Origin: Anaerococcus vaginimassiliensis
Lineage (GTDB): Bacteria > Bacillota > Clostridia > Tissierellales > Peptoniphilaceae
Assembly: GCF_900626155.1 (NCBI RefSeq)
Contig: NZ_LR130844.1
Coordinates: 350,186-414,185, forward strand
Reading direction: 5' to 3'
Length of the DNA: 64,000 nucleotides
Of the stretch, positions 55,046 to 63,989 are shown one piece after another. A program made the position numbers and the translations under genes. Under the pieces are notes generated by a model. It searched no databases and had not been told where the DNA came from. It was given only the letters and a program-made list of their open reading frames with translations. The stretch's first letter is position 1, and each line of letters opens with the position of its first letter.

Positions 55046-56158
55046 ATGAGAAATGAATATCAAGTTCTTGTTCTTAATGAACTTTTTAATACTAACAATA
55101 AGTCTAGGGTAGATCTTTCTAAGGATTTACATATTAATAAAACGTCTATTTCAACAAGCGTTTCAAGTTTAATTGATGAGGGGCTTCTAATGGAAGTTAG
55201 CGTTGGTGAAGCTTCTTCTCGTGGAGGTAGAAAGCCAATCAAGTTAATGTTAGACCATGAATTTGCTTATTTTATGGCTATTGATCTTTCTAAAAATTAT
55301 ATTTCTTTTTGCATCTGCAATATGGCTTTTGAGGTTAAAGAATATGGTTTTTATGAAGGAGAGGTAAATTCGGATAATGCTATAGACAAAATTACAAGTG
55401 TTATTAATGATAATGAAAAGTACTATACGGTTGATGGTGTGAACAAGCTTAAGGGTGTTACTATTGCCATTCATGGAATAGTTAACGATAATAATATTAT
55501 CTTTACACCAAATTATGATCTAGATAATATAAATTTGCTTGAGATTTTAAATAAGAAAATTCCTAATATTGATTTTAATATAATTAACGAGTCTAATGCT
55601 GCTGCTCTGTGCGAGCATTATGTTAGCCAAGTTGATAATCTTATTACCATAAATGTAGGCAGTGGTCTGGGTGCTGGTATTATAATTGACGGACGTTTAT
55701 ATATTGGAAAGAGAGGCTATGGCGGAGAAATCGGACATATGATTATTGTGCCTAATGGAAGGAAGTGCCACTGCGGTAACAAGGGATGTTTCGAACAATA
55801 TTGTTCTAGTACAGCGGATATTTCTTATTATAATGAGATAGCTGATGATAAGATAGAAAGCTCGGCTGAGCTTATAGAAAGATATAAGAATGGTGATTCC
55901 TACGCTGTAGATACTATCAAGAGAAATATTTATTATATGAGTATCGGTGTAAATAACATGATGAAGACAATTGATCCATCTTATGTATATATTAATAGTG
56001 ATCTTGCCTATAATATTGACGAATACCTTCCTATGGTAAATGAAGAGGTTAAGTCAACTTTTGGTCAGGATGTTCCGATAGAAGTTTCAAAGTTTCACGA
56101 TAAGTCAACTCTTATTGGCTGTGTTTATTATGGTATTGTAGATTTTTTTGAGAAGTGA
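55046..56158 (+). CDS. xylR: ROK-family transcriptional repressor (XylR-like)
   Basis: The 370-residue protein has an N-terminal winged helix (VDLSKDLHINKTSISTSVSSLIDEGLL), a linker with GGRKPI, and a ROK sugar-kinase-like domain. That domain has the signature INVGSGLGAGIIIDGRLYIGKRGYGGEIGHM and the structural zinc motif CHCGNKGCFEQYCS. Such repressors release DNA on binding xylose or a related sugar. It is divergent from the xylose operon and 93 bases from the xyl-type operator, so it is very likely its regulator. TAGGAGTAATT precedes the ATG. Confidence 0.9.
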   Translation: MRNEYQVLVLNELFNTNNKSRVDLSKDLHINKTSISTSVSSLIDEGLLMEVSVGEASSRGGRKPIKLMLDHEFAYFMAIDLSKNYISFCICNMAFEVKEYGFYEGEVNSDNAIDKITSVINDNEKYYTVDGVNKLKGVTIAIHGIVNDNNIIFTPNYDLDNINLLEILNKKIPNIDFNIINESNAAALCEHYVSQVDNLITINVGSGLGAGIIIDGRLYIGKRGYGGEIGHMIIVPNGRKCHCGNKGCFEQYCSSTADISYYNEIADDKIESSAELIERYKNGDSYAVDTIKRNIYYMSIGVNNMMKTIDPSYVYINSDLAYNIDEYLPMVNEEVKSTFGQDVPIEVSKFHDKSTLIGCVYYGIVDFFEK

Positions 56159-56339
56159 TTTTTAATGGAATTTAAACTATATTCTTAATTAACATTCCAT
56201 TAAAATTCAATTCAGTCAATTTTTGTTGCACAACATAGAAATTTACACTTAATTGATCAATCTGTTTACAATTACTCAAATACAGAACTGAATACTAAGT
56301 TTAATTTTATTTTGTAATCTTTAGTGTTTTAATTTGAAA

Positions 56340-56370
56340 GCCCCACAATTCATTTTATTAATTATGGGGC
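56340..56370 (-). terminator. Probable terminator of the PTS/GH31 operon
   Basis: A GCCCCA/TGGGGC stem (56340-56345 with 56365-56370), extended with AT pairs on the inside, lies 19 bases after the IIA stop. The tract after it on the minus strand (TTTCAAATT) is only moderately T-rich. The remaining spacer up to xylR (56159-56335) is AT-rich with no feature I can name. Confidence 0.6.
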
Positions 56371-56388
56371 CTTCATCAATATATTCTT

Positions 56389-56808
56389 TTATTCATCTTC
56401 ATCATCAAGATTACTTGAGGCCATAGCGTCATTTACAAAAATCATCTGATTCTTAGATTCTTCTATAGCATTTCTTATATCTTCTTCATCAACTTCACCA
56501 TTTTGTAATAGAAGGGTTATATTAAGCAACAAAGGAAGATTAACTCCTGTTATTAAGTAATAATTTTCTCTTCCAATTCTTTTGGCAAATTCTTGGTTAA
56601 CTGATCCACCCATGATATCAGTGAAAGCAATCACTTGCTCACCTTCATCAATTTTATCAAATACACCCGATACTAAATCTCCTATTGATCTATCATCAAC
56701 ATAAGCTGTTATAGGTATTATTTCTATTGAATTTGGAAGAATGTATTCCAGTGTATCTTTTAGTCCTTTAGCTAACTTATGATGAGATGCTATAATAATT
56801 TTACTCAT
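56389..56808 (-). CDS. PTS mannose-family EIIA component
   Basis: The 139-residue cytoplasmic protein receives phosphate from HPr on His9 in IIIASHHKLAKGL and passes it to IIB. The remaining fold is that of ManX IIA (IIPITAYVDD, VIAFTDIMGGSVNQEFAKR, YLITGVNLPLLLNITL). The start is the ATG at 56808 with AAGGAGGTTACA upstream; eight earlier codons cross that ribosome site. It is the last gene of the GH31-IIB-IIC-IID-IIA operon, followed by a hairpin. The IIA and IIB parts are separate proteins. Confidence 0.92.
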   Translation of the reverse strand: MSKIIIASHHKLAKGLKDTLEYILPNSIEIIPITAYVDDRSIGDLVSGVFDKIDEGEQVIAFTDIMGGSVNQEFAKRIGRENYYLITGVNLPLLLNITLLLQNGEVDEEDIRNAIEESKNQMIFVNDAMASSNLDDEDE

Positions 56809-56821
56809 TGTAACCTCCTTA

Positions 56822-57640
56822 TTAAGGTGCAACTGTTAATATTCCAAAATATGATGCTATTAAACATAATATCAAAAGTCCTATTATTATTTTTAGAAAT
56901 CCTACTTTTTTCTTTTCCATTAACCAGTAAACTCCAATAACTAATAACACTGGTAAAAACGCTGGTAAAATAGCATCAAAGATTTGCTCTTGTAGGTTTA
57001 GTGTCACATCTCCAAATTTAAATTCGATTCCAGTATAAACTTTTATTGCTGTAGCTATAAGGCTTCCCACAACAGTTAGCCCCATTACTGATGCTGCATC
57101 AGTAAATACATTTAATTTTTCAGCCAGGTCTGTTACTAGCCTAATCCCTGATTTATAACCTATATCGTAAAATTTAAGTCTTAGGAAAACTAAAAGAACA
57201 TTTAAGATTATCCAGATTATAGCCCCAAGTGGATTGCCTTCTAAGGCAAGATATCCTCCTATGGATCCCATAATTGTTGGGTATAAAACCCATAAGATAG
57301 AGTCACCCACACCAGCTAGTGGACCCATTAGAGAAGTTTTTATTGATCTAACTGCTTCTAGAGATTCTATACCCTCTTGTTCTTGCATGGCAATATCTGC
57401 ACCTAGTATTAAAGGTATCACATATGGCGTTGTATTGAAGTACTCATACTCTACTTCCATCGCTTTTTTAAAATCTTCATCATCAGGATAAAGTTTTCTT
57501 AAAGTATCATGAATAGCCCAAGCATATCCTGTTCCTTGTAAGGTTCCATAGTTGATGTTATTTGATCCTATGAAAGAGCACTTTAAGGCTGCTTTTCTAT
57601 GGTCTTTCTTGCTTAATATTTTGTTTTCTTGTTTATTCAT
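56822..57640 (-). CDS. PTS mannose-family EIID component
   Basis: The 272-residue protein is the IID subunit of the membrane channel. It has the soluble N-terminal part with CSFIGSNNINYGTLQGTGYAWAI, the GPLAGVGDSILW signature and three or four C-terminal helices. The start is the ATG at 57640 (MNKQENKILS), which overlaps the IIC stop by 8 bases; the longer open frame would run across the end of IIC. IIC and IID together import and, with IIA and IIB, phosphorylate the sugar. Confidence 0.93.
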   Translation of the reverse strand: MNKQENKILSKKDHRKAALKCSFIGSNNINYGTLQGTGYAWAIHDTLRKLYPDDEDFKKAMEVEYEYFNTTPYVIPLILGADIAMQEQEGIESLEAVRSIKTSLMGPLAGVGDSILWVLYPTIMGSIGGYLALEGNPLGAIIWIILNVLLVFLRLKFYDIGYKSGIRLVTDLAEKLNVFTDAASVMGLTVVGSLIATAIKVYTGIEFKFGDVTLNLQEQIFDAILPAFLPVLLVIGVYWLMEKKKVGFLKIIIGLLILCLIASYFGILTVAP

Positions 57641-58421
57641 CCCAATCATCTCCAAAATCTTCACTTTCTGTTTCCAAGGAAACTTCTGCCCTTCTTGAAA
57701 TCAAGTTATTGTAGGTAAATAGTGCCATAGCAAATCCTAGTATAGATACGCCTAAAATCGGAAGTTTTAAGTAGGCTGCAAATACAAAACCTATAAGAAG
57801 TGCCCAAAAATATCTTTTTGTTGGCATATACCTTAATAGCATTACAACCCCAACTACTGGAAGCATTCCTCCGGCTATATTTAATCCATCTGTAACCCAT
57901 TGTGGTATAACATTAACTACAGATTCTACAGCAGTCTGTCCCCAAAGGATTAAAATAATCATTGGTATAAATGCTTGCATTGCAACAAAAAATATAGATA
58001 TTAGGTTTATCTTTTTAGAAGCATCAAATTTCCCTTCATTTAGGAATTGTTTGGATTTGTTTGTAACTAAAGAGTTTAATGTACGGGTAAATATATCTAA
58101 GTTTATAGCCAATATCCCTACAGATAGCCCAACAGTTATAGATGCACCAACATCGACTCCAGTTCTTGCTTTTAGATAAATAGCAACAACAGTTGCAAGA
58201 GCATAATCAGGAACTGATGATCCTCCAAGTGCTGCAACTCCTAAACTCATCAATTGGAAAGTACCTGCTATGTGTAGTGCAGTTTTTACATCTCCCATTA
58301 TCAATCCAGCTAAAAGACCAACTGTAATTGGCCAGTGATTTATGATTGTTATTCCTCTATTATCTATCAAGGCCCACATAGGCAAGAGGATTATTAATAT
58401 ATTTTGTAGTATTTCACTCAT
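57633..58421 (-). CDS. PTS mannose-family EIIC component
   Basis: The 262-residue integral membrane subunit has about eight helices and the family features GLLAGLIMGDVKTALHIAGTFQLMSLGVAALGGSSVPDYA in split form: MGDVKTALHIAGT and LGVAALGGSSVPDY. It provides most of the sugar-binding channel. AGGAGAAACTTATT precedes the ATG. Its C-terminal acidic tail (ETESEDFGDDWDE) overlaps the start of IID. Substrate class (mannose, sorbose or a disaccharide) cannot be read directly. Confidence 0.92.
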   Translation of the reverse strand: MSEILQNILIILLPMWALIDNRGITIINHWPITVGLLAGLIMGDVKTALHIAGTFQLMSLGVAALGGSSVPDYALATVVAIYLKARTGVDVGASITVGLSVGILAINLDIFTRTLNSLVTNKSKQFLNEGKFDASKKINLISIFFVAMQAFIPMIILILWGQTAVESVVNVIPQWVTDGLNIAGGMLPVVGVVMLLRYMPTKRYFWALLIGFVFAAYLKLPILGVSILGFAMALFTYNNLISRRAEVSLETESEDFGDDWDE

Positions 58422-58433
58422 AATAAGTTTCTC

Positions 58434-58907
58434 CTATACATATTTTGATAATTCTTCTTTAGGGTTTGAAGGAACATATTGAAAATATACTGGTATTCCC
58501 ATTTCACTTATTTTCTTTAAGTCTTCTTTTTGTTTATTATTTAAGTTAACCTGATTTACAATATTTTCACTGTCATCTGACTTAAACACAATGCCTATAT
58601 TTACTTCAGGAATTTTTACTCCACCCTCTATAAGTTTCAGAATAGTTGATGGTTCTTTTACAACCATTAGAACGTTATGGCTATCATATTTTCCTATACC
58701 AAAGTTCTTGATGGCTGTTTGAGTATCTATAATTGACATACCTGTTCCTGCAGGTTTGCTTAGCCTCATTACACTTTTTTGTACCTCATCTTTACTAGCT
58801 TCATCGTCTACAACCATTATTCTTTTCGCTTTTGTTGAGCTTGCATATTGAGTTACAACAATTCCATGAACTAACCTTTGATCAATTCTAACTAAAACTA
58901 AACTCAT
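58434..58907 (-). CDS. PTS mannose-family EIIB component
   Basis: The 157-residue cytoplasmic protein has the IIB start MSLVLVRIDQRLVHGIVVTQ with the phospho-accepting His14, and ends with the usual QYVPSNPKE block. It transfers phosphate from IIA to the incoming sugar. Its ATG overlaps the GH31 stop (ATGA), which couples the transporter to the preceding glycosidase gene. It lies 12 bases before IIC. Confidence 0.93.
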   Translation of the reverse strand: MSLVLVRIDQRLVHGIVVTQYASSTKAKRIMVVDDEASKDEVQKSVMRLSKPAGTGMSIIDTQTAIKNFGIGKYDSHNVLMVVKEPSTILKLIEGGVKIPEVNIGIVFKSDDSENIVNQVNLNNKQKEDLKKISEMGIPVYFQYVPSNPKEELSKYV

Positions 58908-60796
58908 TTAATATCTCCTATTATTTTAAATTCTTCAATAAATTTATCGTAGTACTTACTATCTTTTTTAACATACACGGGAATCTTATATAAAGGGCAA
59001 TCAACTTTGTTTAAACCCTTTTTTATATATGTTCCCTTATAAACATCAATCCAATTATTATCTGGAATATATACATCTATATTTCTTTGTTTATACTCAG
59101 TTACAGGACAAATAATCATATCTGATCCAAAGAAATATTGACTTCCCTCGCTATAACTATAATCGTCCTCCGGATATTCAAAAAATACGGGCCTAATCAG
59201 TGGAAATCCTTTTTTATTTGCTTGTAAAAATAAATCACTAATGTAATTTTGAAGACCCATCCTAATTTTTGTATACGAAGTCAAGATTTGTTCAGCTTCT
59301 CTTCCAAAAGAAAATATTTCATTCGATGATCCGCTTGTTCTTAAACCTCCCCCTTTATTTCCAATTTTAGGATAGTGGGGCTGCCTATCTCCATGCATTC
59401 TAAGTATTGGACTAAATACAGAAAACTGATACCATCTGATTAGAAGTTCTTTAAAGTAGTCGCTTTGACTATCCCCACTATGAAACCCACCTATATCACT
59501 TGTCCACCAGGATTGGCCACAAACTCCTACACTAATAGCAAATTGAATCTGCCTTCTCATAGAAGTGAACGAAGATTCTATATCACCCGACCACAACAAA
59601 GAAGAGTGTCTTTGACTTGATAAGAATGAAGATCGAATTAGTACAGGAAGATCGTTACTTACTCTATTTATCGCTTCTGCATAAAAGTATGGATATAGGT
59701 TAGCAAGCTTACTCATCCTAACTCCGCCTGATTTATAAGAAAAGTGATTGTAAATATCCATTTCGGGTTCCGCTTGGTCGGCCCAGAATAATTTTACTCC
59801 CTTAGATATATAGTTTTCTCTTAATTTTTTAGCCAAGAACTGTCTTGATTCTTCTTTTAGAAGGTCAATCATATACCTACTATTAAAGATTTTCCCTGAA
59901 GTATTTATCCCATCAATAAGTAGGTGATTCTTCTTTAAGTATCTATAATTTTCTGAGCCTTCTTCTATAGTTGGCCAAACTGAGACCATCAACTTAGTCC
60001 CATGTTTTTCCATTTTTTTAGAAAGTTTATTTATTCCTTTCCAGTATTCTAAATCAAACTTATAGTCTCCTTCCCTGGTCCAATGAAAATAATCAATAAC
60101 CATGACTGATGGAGTTATCTCTCTTTCTAGGTATTGGTCATATACTTCTTCTAGTTCCTTAGTAGTTTGATACCTTAATTTACTTTGCCAAAGACCTAAA
60201 AGATCTGTATCCATTTGTGGAGGCTTTCCTAGAATACTTGTGAGTTTTACTATAAGTTCTTTTGGTGTATCTCCAACAAACACGATATAATCTATTATTT
60301 CTGAATCTGATGCTTCCCAAACCTTTTCATTAGACCCGAAAAAAGCTGATCCTACTGAAGGATTATTCCAAATAAAGCCGTAATTTTTATTAGAAATATA
60401 GGCTGGAATTACAGTTTGAGAATTCCTTTGCATTAGTTCAATATATTTATTATTTTTATTAAGGCTTTCTTCCTGGTAGCCTCCCATTCCATATATTTTT
60501 TCATCTGCGTCGCCTATAAATCTCAACCTTGATCTAACTATATCACCTGATATATCAGTAAACTCATAAGGATCTATAGCGAGTGATGAGCTCGGGAGAT
60601 TTGGAATCTTTACATGATCATCTATGCCAACTGTCCTTCTTACATTGCTTTGTCTTAAAGATACTTCTTCTAAAATCACCTCATCTCTATTGTAAAAAAC
60701 AAGTTTTCTCCCATCAAAATCTACTCTTAATTTTCCATTTATTAATGAAATTTTTTCATTTGTTTTTATTTTTTTTAAAATCTTCGTAGCTTTCAC
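58904..60796 (-). CDS. GH31 alpha-glycosidase, copy 2: main reading frame (N terminus frameshifted off)
   Basis: The 630-residue frame holds the GH31 barrel: VMVIDYFHWTREGDYKF, the nucleophile Asp in LFWADQAEPEMDIY, the acid/base Asp in LLWSGDIESSF, WWTSDIGGFHSGD and MHGDRQPHYPK. The first 15 codons (from a GTG at 60796) lack a ribosome site and do not match the paralogue. The natural N terminus lies in another frame (60756-60956), separated by one extra base in a run of eight A. Compared with its intact neighbour, about 60-65 residues of the N-terminal beta-sandwich are cut off. The gene may be a pseudogene, phase-variable or expressed by slippage. Confidence 0.82.
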   Translation of the reverse strand: MKATKILKKIKTNEKISLINGKLRVDFDGRKLVFYNRDEVILEEVSLRQSNVRRTVGIDDHVKIPNLPSSSLAIDPYEFTDISGDIVRSRLRFIGDADEKIYGMGGYQEESLNKNNKYIELMQRNSQTVIPAYISNKNYGFIWNNPSVGSAFFGSNEKVWEASDSEIIDYIVFVGDTPKELIVKLTSILGKPPQMDTDLLGLWQSKLRYQTTKELEEVYDQYLEREITPSVMVIDYFHWTREGDYKFDLEYWKGINKLSKKMEKHGTKLMVSVWPTIEEGSENYRYLKKNHLLIDGINTSGKIFNSRYMIDLLKEESRQFLAKKLRENYISKGVKLFWADQAEPEMDIYNHFSYKSGGVRMSKLANLYPYFYAEAINRVSNDLPVLIRSSFLSSQRHSSLLWSGDIESSFTSMRRQIQFAISVGVCGQSWWTSDIGGFHSGDSQSDYFKELLIRWYQFSVFSPILRMHGDRQPHYPKIGNKGGGLRTSGSSNEIFSFGREAEQILTSYTKIRMGLQNYISDLFLQANKKGFPLIRPVFFEYPEDDYSYSEGSQYFFGSDMIICPVTEYKQRNIDVYIPDNNWIDVYKGTYIKKGLNKVDCPLYKIPVYVKKDSKYYDKFIEEFKIIGDIK

Positions 60797-60956
60797 TTGA
60801 TGGGCTTGGCCAATAGCTAGGAAGATCTAACTCTTCTTTTCTGCTTGCAATTACTCTAATAGAATCTTTTCCGACAGTTTTTAATCTAATATAATAATTA
60901 TCCGTCTTATATACTAAAAACTTTTTATCCCTGGTATAGCTTTCTGAATCTATCAT
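60756..60956 (-). pseudogene. GH31 copy 2: frameshifted N-terminal fragment
   Basis: This short frame (66 residues from the ATG at 60956) ends in KKNKNK. It matches the start of the neighbouring GH31 protein in pattern (KDSIRV against KDSLRV), and continues naturally into IKTNEKISLINGKL of the main frame if one A is removed. It begins one base after the stop of the upstream GH31 gene, so it is the true start of copy 2. It is not an independent small protein. Confidence 0.8.
60769..60776 (-). repeat. A8 homopolymer at the GH31 frameshift
   Basis: Eight consecutive A on the coding (minus) strand lie where the two GH31 frames meet; a seven-A tract would give a continuous gene. Such tracts are hot spots for replication slippage, polymerase slippage and sequencing error. 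Confidence 0.9.
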
Positions 60957-60957
60957 T

Positions 60958-63027
60958 TTAATTATCTGCCATAAATTCAAGTAGGTCTTTAAATTCGTTT
61001 TTAAACTCTTTTCTTACAAATACAGGAATTTTATCCAAAGGAACATCTACTTTGACAACCTGTCCACCCTTATATTCTTTTTGGTCAAATATATCTATCC
61101 ATTCTGTTGAATTAGGTAGGTAAACTTCTTTTTCGGTTTCGTCTTTATGAATAATCGGAGCAACAAGAAGCTTTTCTCCAAACATATATATATTATCCAC
61201 ATCCCAGGCCTTCACATCTTCTGGGAACTCATAAAACAAAGGTCTCATTAGTGGATTGCCTGTTCTATGGGCATCTTCCATCAAATTATCTATATAGTCT
61301 ATCAATAAGTCCCTTATTTTTATATATTTAGTGAAAATAACTTCATTTTCTTTACCATATGACCATATTTCATTAGGAGCTCCTGTAGGCATTCTTCCTC
61401 CACCTTCATCAGATAAAGGTTTGCTGTGAGGTAGCCTATCTCCATGCATTCTTAAAATCGGAGAAAATGTTGAATATTGGAACCATCTAATCATTAGTTG
61501 TCTAAAATCTTTATCTTCTGGATTTCCCCCATGAAACCCTCCAATATCAGTTGTCCACCAAGGAAGTCCAGCCATTCCAACATTAAGTCCAGTATTTACC
61601 TGATTTCTAAAAGCTTCAAAACTACAATCAATATCTCCTGACCAGGCTAAAGCACCATAACGCTGAGCTCCTGCCCAAGCTCCCCTTACGAGTGTTACAA
61701 CTGGTTTGTTACTTTCACTTAGACCATCATATATCATTTTTAGATATCCTATTGGATATAAATTACCTACCTGTTGAACAGTTCCCTTGTGATATCTATA
61801 ATTATCAAAATCATAAACAGCATATCCTGGCTCAGCAACATCAATCCAATAGTAGTCTATACCTTTTTCTTCGTAATTTTTCTTAAGGAGAGACCAAACA
61901 TAATCAGTCGCTTCGGGATTTGTAGTATCTACAAATACAGTTGTCCCCTGAATTTGCATTGTTAATCTTACACCCCTATTTACATCTATAAGATAACCCT
62001 TTTCTAGGTACTCATCATAGTTTTCTGCATCTGTTTGTACTGTTGGCCATACAGATATTATTGGCTCTACTCCATAATCATCCTTAAGCTTTCTGATTAA
62101 CTCTTCTGGATTAGGCCAAAACTTTTCATCAAACCTATATTCTCCTTGATTTGGCCAATGAAAGTAATCAATCGCTATAGTTGATAAGTTAATATCTCTC
62201 TTTTTATAACCTTCAACTACTTCAAGTACATCTTCTGGAGTCCTATATCTTAACTTGCTTTGCCATAGTCCTAAAAGATTTTTGGGCATTTTAGGAGCTC
62301 TGCCTGTTACAGATGTATATTTTTTCATAATATCTTTTGGATTATCACCTGCACAGATCCAATAGTCTATATAAAATGTAGAATACATTTTCCATTCAGT
62401 TAAGTTTTTTGCAAAATTTACAGTTCCTATACCTGGATTATTCCATAAAAAACCATAATTTAAGCTAGAAACATAAAAAGGAATTGATATTTGGGAATTT
62501 CTTTGAGCTAATTCTAGGCTTGTATACTTTAAATTAAGATATTCATGCTGATACTGACCCATTCCAAATATTTTCTCTGCATTATTCGATTCAAATCTTG
62601 TAGTAATCTCAAAATCTCCACCAACATTTGCTCTATATTGCCTTGATTTTAATTTTAAAGTCGAATTAAAATCACGAGTTACTTCAATATTTCCAACATC
62701 TTCAGATCCATCATCGTGTTTAACAGCTCTTAGTCTAATAAATTCTTTCAATAAAACTTCATCTTTATCATTATAGAAAGTTATTCTGTCTCTATGATCT
62801 AAAATAGCGTAGATTTTACCATTTGTTATTTTATAATCGCCATTACCTATATTTTCTAGTTTCACGCTTTCTGATGCGAAATTGTTTTCTAATAAGGCAT
62901 AGGGCTCATCTCTAAATTTTCCATCAGGAAAAGATCTAACTCTTAGGCTATCCTTCGACCAAGCTTCTATAATTAGCAGCTCTTTGTCATATCTTTTCTC
63001 AATCCTGTTATCTTTAAGTTCTATCAT
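60958..63027 (-). CDS. GH31 alpha-glycosidase, copy 1 (alpha-xylosidase/alpha-glucosidase type)
   Basis: The 689-residue protein has the N-terminal beta-sandwich (DSLRVRSF...FGMGQYQHEYLNL), a GH31 barrel with TIAIDYFHWPNQGEYRF, the nucleophile Asp in YYWIDVAEPGYAVY, the acid/base Asp in LAWSGDIDCSF, GLPWWTTDIGGFHGG and MHGDRLPHSKP, then a C-terminal sandwich. No signal peptide is present, so it acts on imported sugar. GH31 covers alpha-glucosidases, alpha-xylosidases and others; the specificity is unknown. It is the first gene of the GH31-GH31-PTS operon, with AGGAGGTGCA before the ATG. Confidence 0.92.
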   Translation of the reverse strand: MIELKDNRIEKRYDKELLIIEAWSKDSLRVRSFPDGKFRDEPYALLENNFASESVKLENIGNGDYKITNGKIYAILDHRDRITFYNDKDEVLLKEFIRLRAVKHDDGSEDVGNIEVTRDFNSTLKLKSRQYRANVGGDFEITTRFESNNAEKIFGMGQYQHEYLNLKYTSLELAQRNSQISIPFYVSSLNYGFLWNNPGIGTVNFAKNLTEWKMYSTFYIDYWICAGDNPKDIMKKYTSVTGRAPKMPKNLLGLWQSKLRYRTPEDVLEVVEGYKKRDINLSTIAIDYFHWPNQGEYRFDEKFWPNPEELIRKLKDDYGVEPIISVWPTVQTDAENYDEYLEKGYLIDVNRGVRLTMQIQGTTVFVDTTNPEATDYVWSLLKKNYEEKGIDYYWIDVAEPGYAVYDFDNYRYHKGTVQQVGNLYPIGYLKMIYDGLSESNKPVVTLVRGAWAGAQRYGALAWSGDIDCSFEAFRNQVNTGLNVGMAGLPWWTTDIGGFHGGNPEDKDFRQLMIRWFQYSTFSPILRMHGDRLPHSKPLSDEGGGRMPTGAPNEIWSYGKENEVIFTKYIKIRDLLIDYIDNLMEDAHRTGNPLMRPLFYEFPEDVKAWDVDNIYMFGEKLLVAPIIHKDETEKEVYLPNSTEWIDIFDQKEYKGGQVVKVDVPLDKIPVFVRKEFKNEFKDLLEFMADN

Positions 63028-63048
63028 TGCACCTCCTCATAGTCGCAA

Positions 63049-63076
63049 AGTTAGTAAATAAAAAACTTTACTAACT
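63049..63076 (-). promoter_or_regulatory. Candidate operator upstream of the GH31/PTS operon
   Basis: A perfect inverted repeat with 10-base arms AGTTAGTAAA (63049-63058) and TTTACTAACT (63067-63076) and an 8-base centre. The right arm is identical to ten bases of the xyl operator at 54941-54950. It lies between the predicted promoter and the GH31 start, 22 bases before the ATG. Confidence 0.75.
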
Positions 63077-63115
63077 ATAGCAAACAAAAATACACCTTCA
63101 TTGCTATCTTCTACA

Positions 63116-63144
63116 AGTATATCTTATATTTTAAATAATTGCAA
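63116..63144 (-). promoter_or_regulatory. Predicted promoter of the GH31/PTS operon
   Basis: On the minus strand TTGCAA (63139-63144), 17 bases and TATACT (63116-63121). The start site would be near 63109, about 33 bases upstream of the inverted repeat, so a repressor there would act as a roadblock. Confidence 0.65.
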
Positions 63145-63233
63145 CAATTTAGCACTTTAGTTTGAAAATATTAAAATTTAACGTGAATTTACAACGTCTT
63201 TTCAATTATTTTAAATTTTTTATTTTGTACAAT

Positions 63234-63306
63234 TATAATAAATACATAGTTCTATCTTAATTATTTTTAATTATAATTTTAGATTGTTAACTATGTATTT
63301 ATTATA
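63234..63306. repeat. 18-bp perfect inverted repeat in the GH31-transaldolase gap
   Basis: Two 18-base arms (63234-63251 and 63289-63306) are exact reverse complements around a 37-base AT-rich centre that itself can pair in part. Each arm begins with TATAAT reading inwards; the right one is an extended -10 (TGG-TATAAT) on the minus strand. It lies 36 bases beyond the transaldolase stop and could be its terminator, a distal GH31 promoter or the remnant of a small element. The rest of this 314-base gap holds the promoter and operator listed separately. Confidence 0.75.
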
Positions 63307-63341
63307 CCATTCAATAAGAATTTATTTAATTTTAATCTGTT

Positions 63342-63989
63342 TTATCTATTTTGGAAGGCATCCCAGTCTTTTTTGAAGGATTCTATGCCTGCTGTTGTTA
63401 GTGGGTGAGTCCATAGTTTTTCAAAGATTGAGCCTGGGATTGTTGCTATGTGGCTTCCTGCTAGGGCTGCTTGTTCTAGGTGGTTGATGTGTCTTATGCT
63501 TGCTGCTATTATTTCTGAGTCATAGCCGTAGATGTCTATTATTCTTCTTAGGTTTTCTATTAGTTTTTTTCCTGATTCTCCCATATCGTCTATTCTTCCC
63601 ATGAATGGTGAGATGTAGGTTGCTCCTGCTTTCATTGCCATTATTCCTTGGGATACTGAAAAGATTAGGGTACAGTTGGTTTTTATGCCTTCTTTACTTA
63701 GGGTGTTTATTGCTTTTAGTCCATCTTCTGTCATTGGGATTTTTACTACTATGTTTTCTTTCCAAGCTGCAAGTTTCCTTGCTTCTTCTACCATTTCGTG
63801 ATAGGTGTAACTTGTTACTTCTGCTGATACGGGACCATCTACTATACTTGCTATTTCTTTTACTACTGTTTCAAAGTCTTTGCCTTCTTTTTTTATTATG
63901 GATGGGTTGGTTGTTACTCCATCACAAAGTCCTAGGTCATTTATTCTTTTTATTTCATCTATGTTTGCTGTGTCTAAGAAAAATTTCAT
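63342..63989 (-). CDS. tal: Transaldolase, small (TalC) type, copy 2
   Basis: The 215-residue product has the same active-site residues as copy 1 at 45173-45820 (Lys83, Phe129, Arg132) and differs only by Arg71 for Lys71. At DNA level I count about nine substitutions over 661 bases, including the flanking bases 63340-64000, which match 45171-45831. Two of them fall in the codon of residue 71 and the rest are silent. The homology stops 2 bases past the stop codon on one side and reaches the window edge on the other. It is presumably the last gene of another sugar operon beyond the window. Confidence 0.95.
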   Translation of the reverse strand: MKFFLDTANIDEIKRINDLGLCDGVTTNPSIIKKEGKDFETVVKEIASIVDGPVSAEVTSYTYHEMVEEARKLAAWKENIVVKIPMTEDGLKAINTLSKEGIKTNCTLIFSVSQGIMAMKAGATYISPFMGRIDDMGESGKKLIENLRRIIDIYGYDSEIIAASIRHINHLEQAALAGSHIATIPGSIFEKLWTHPLTTAGIESFKKDWDAFQNR

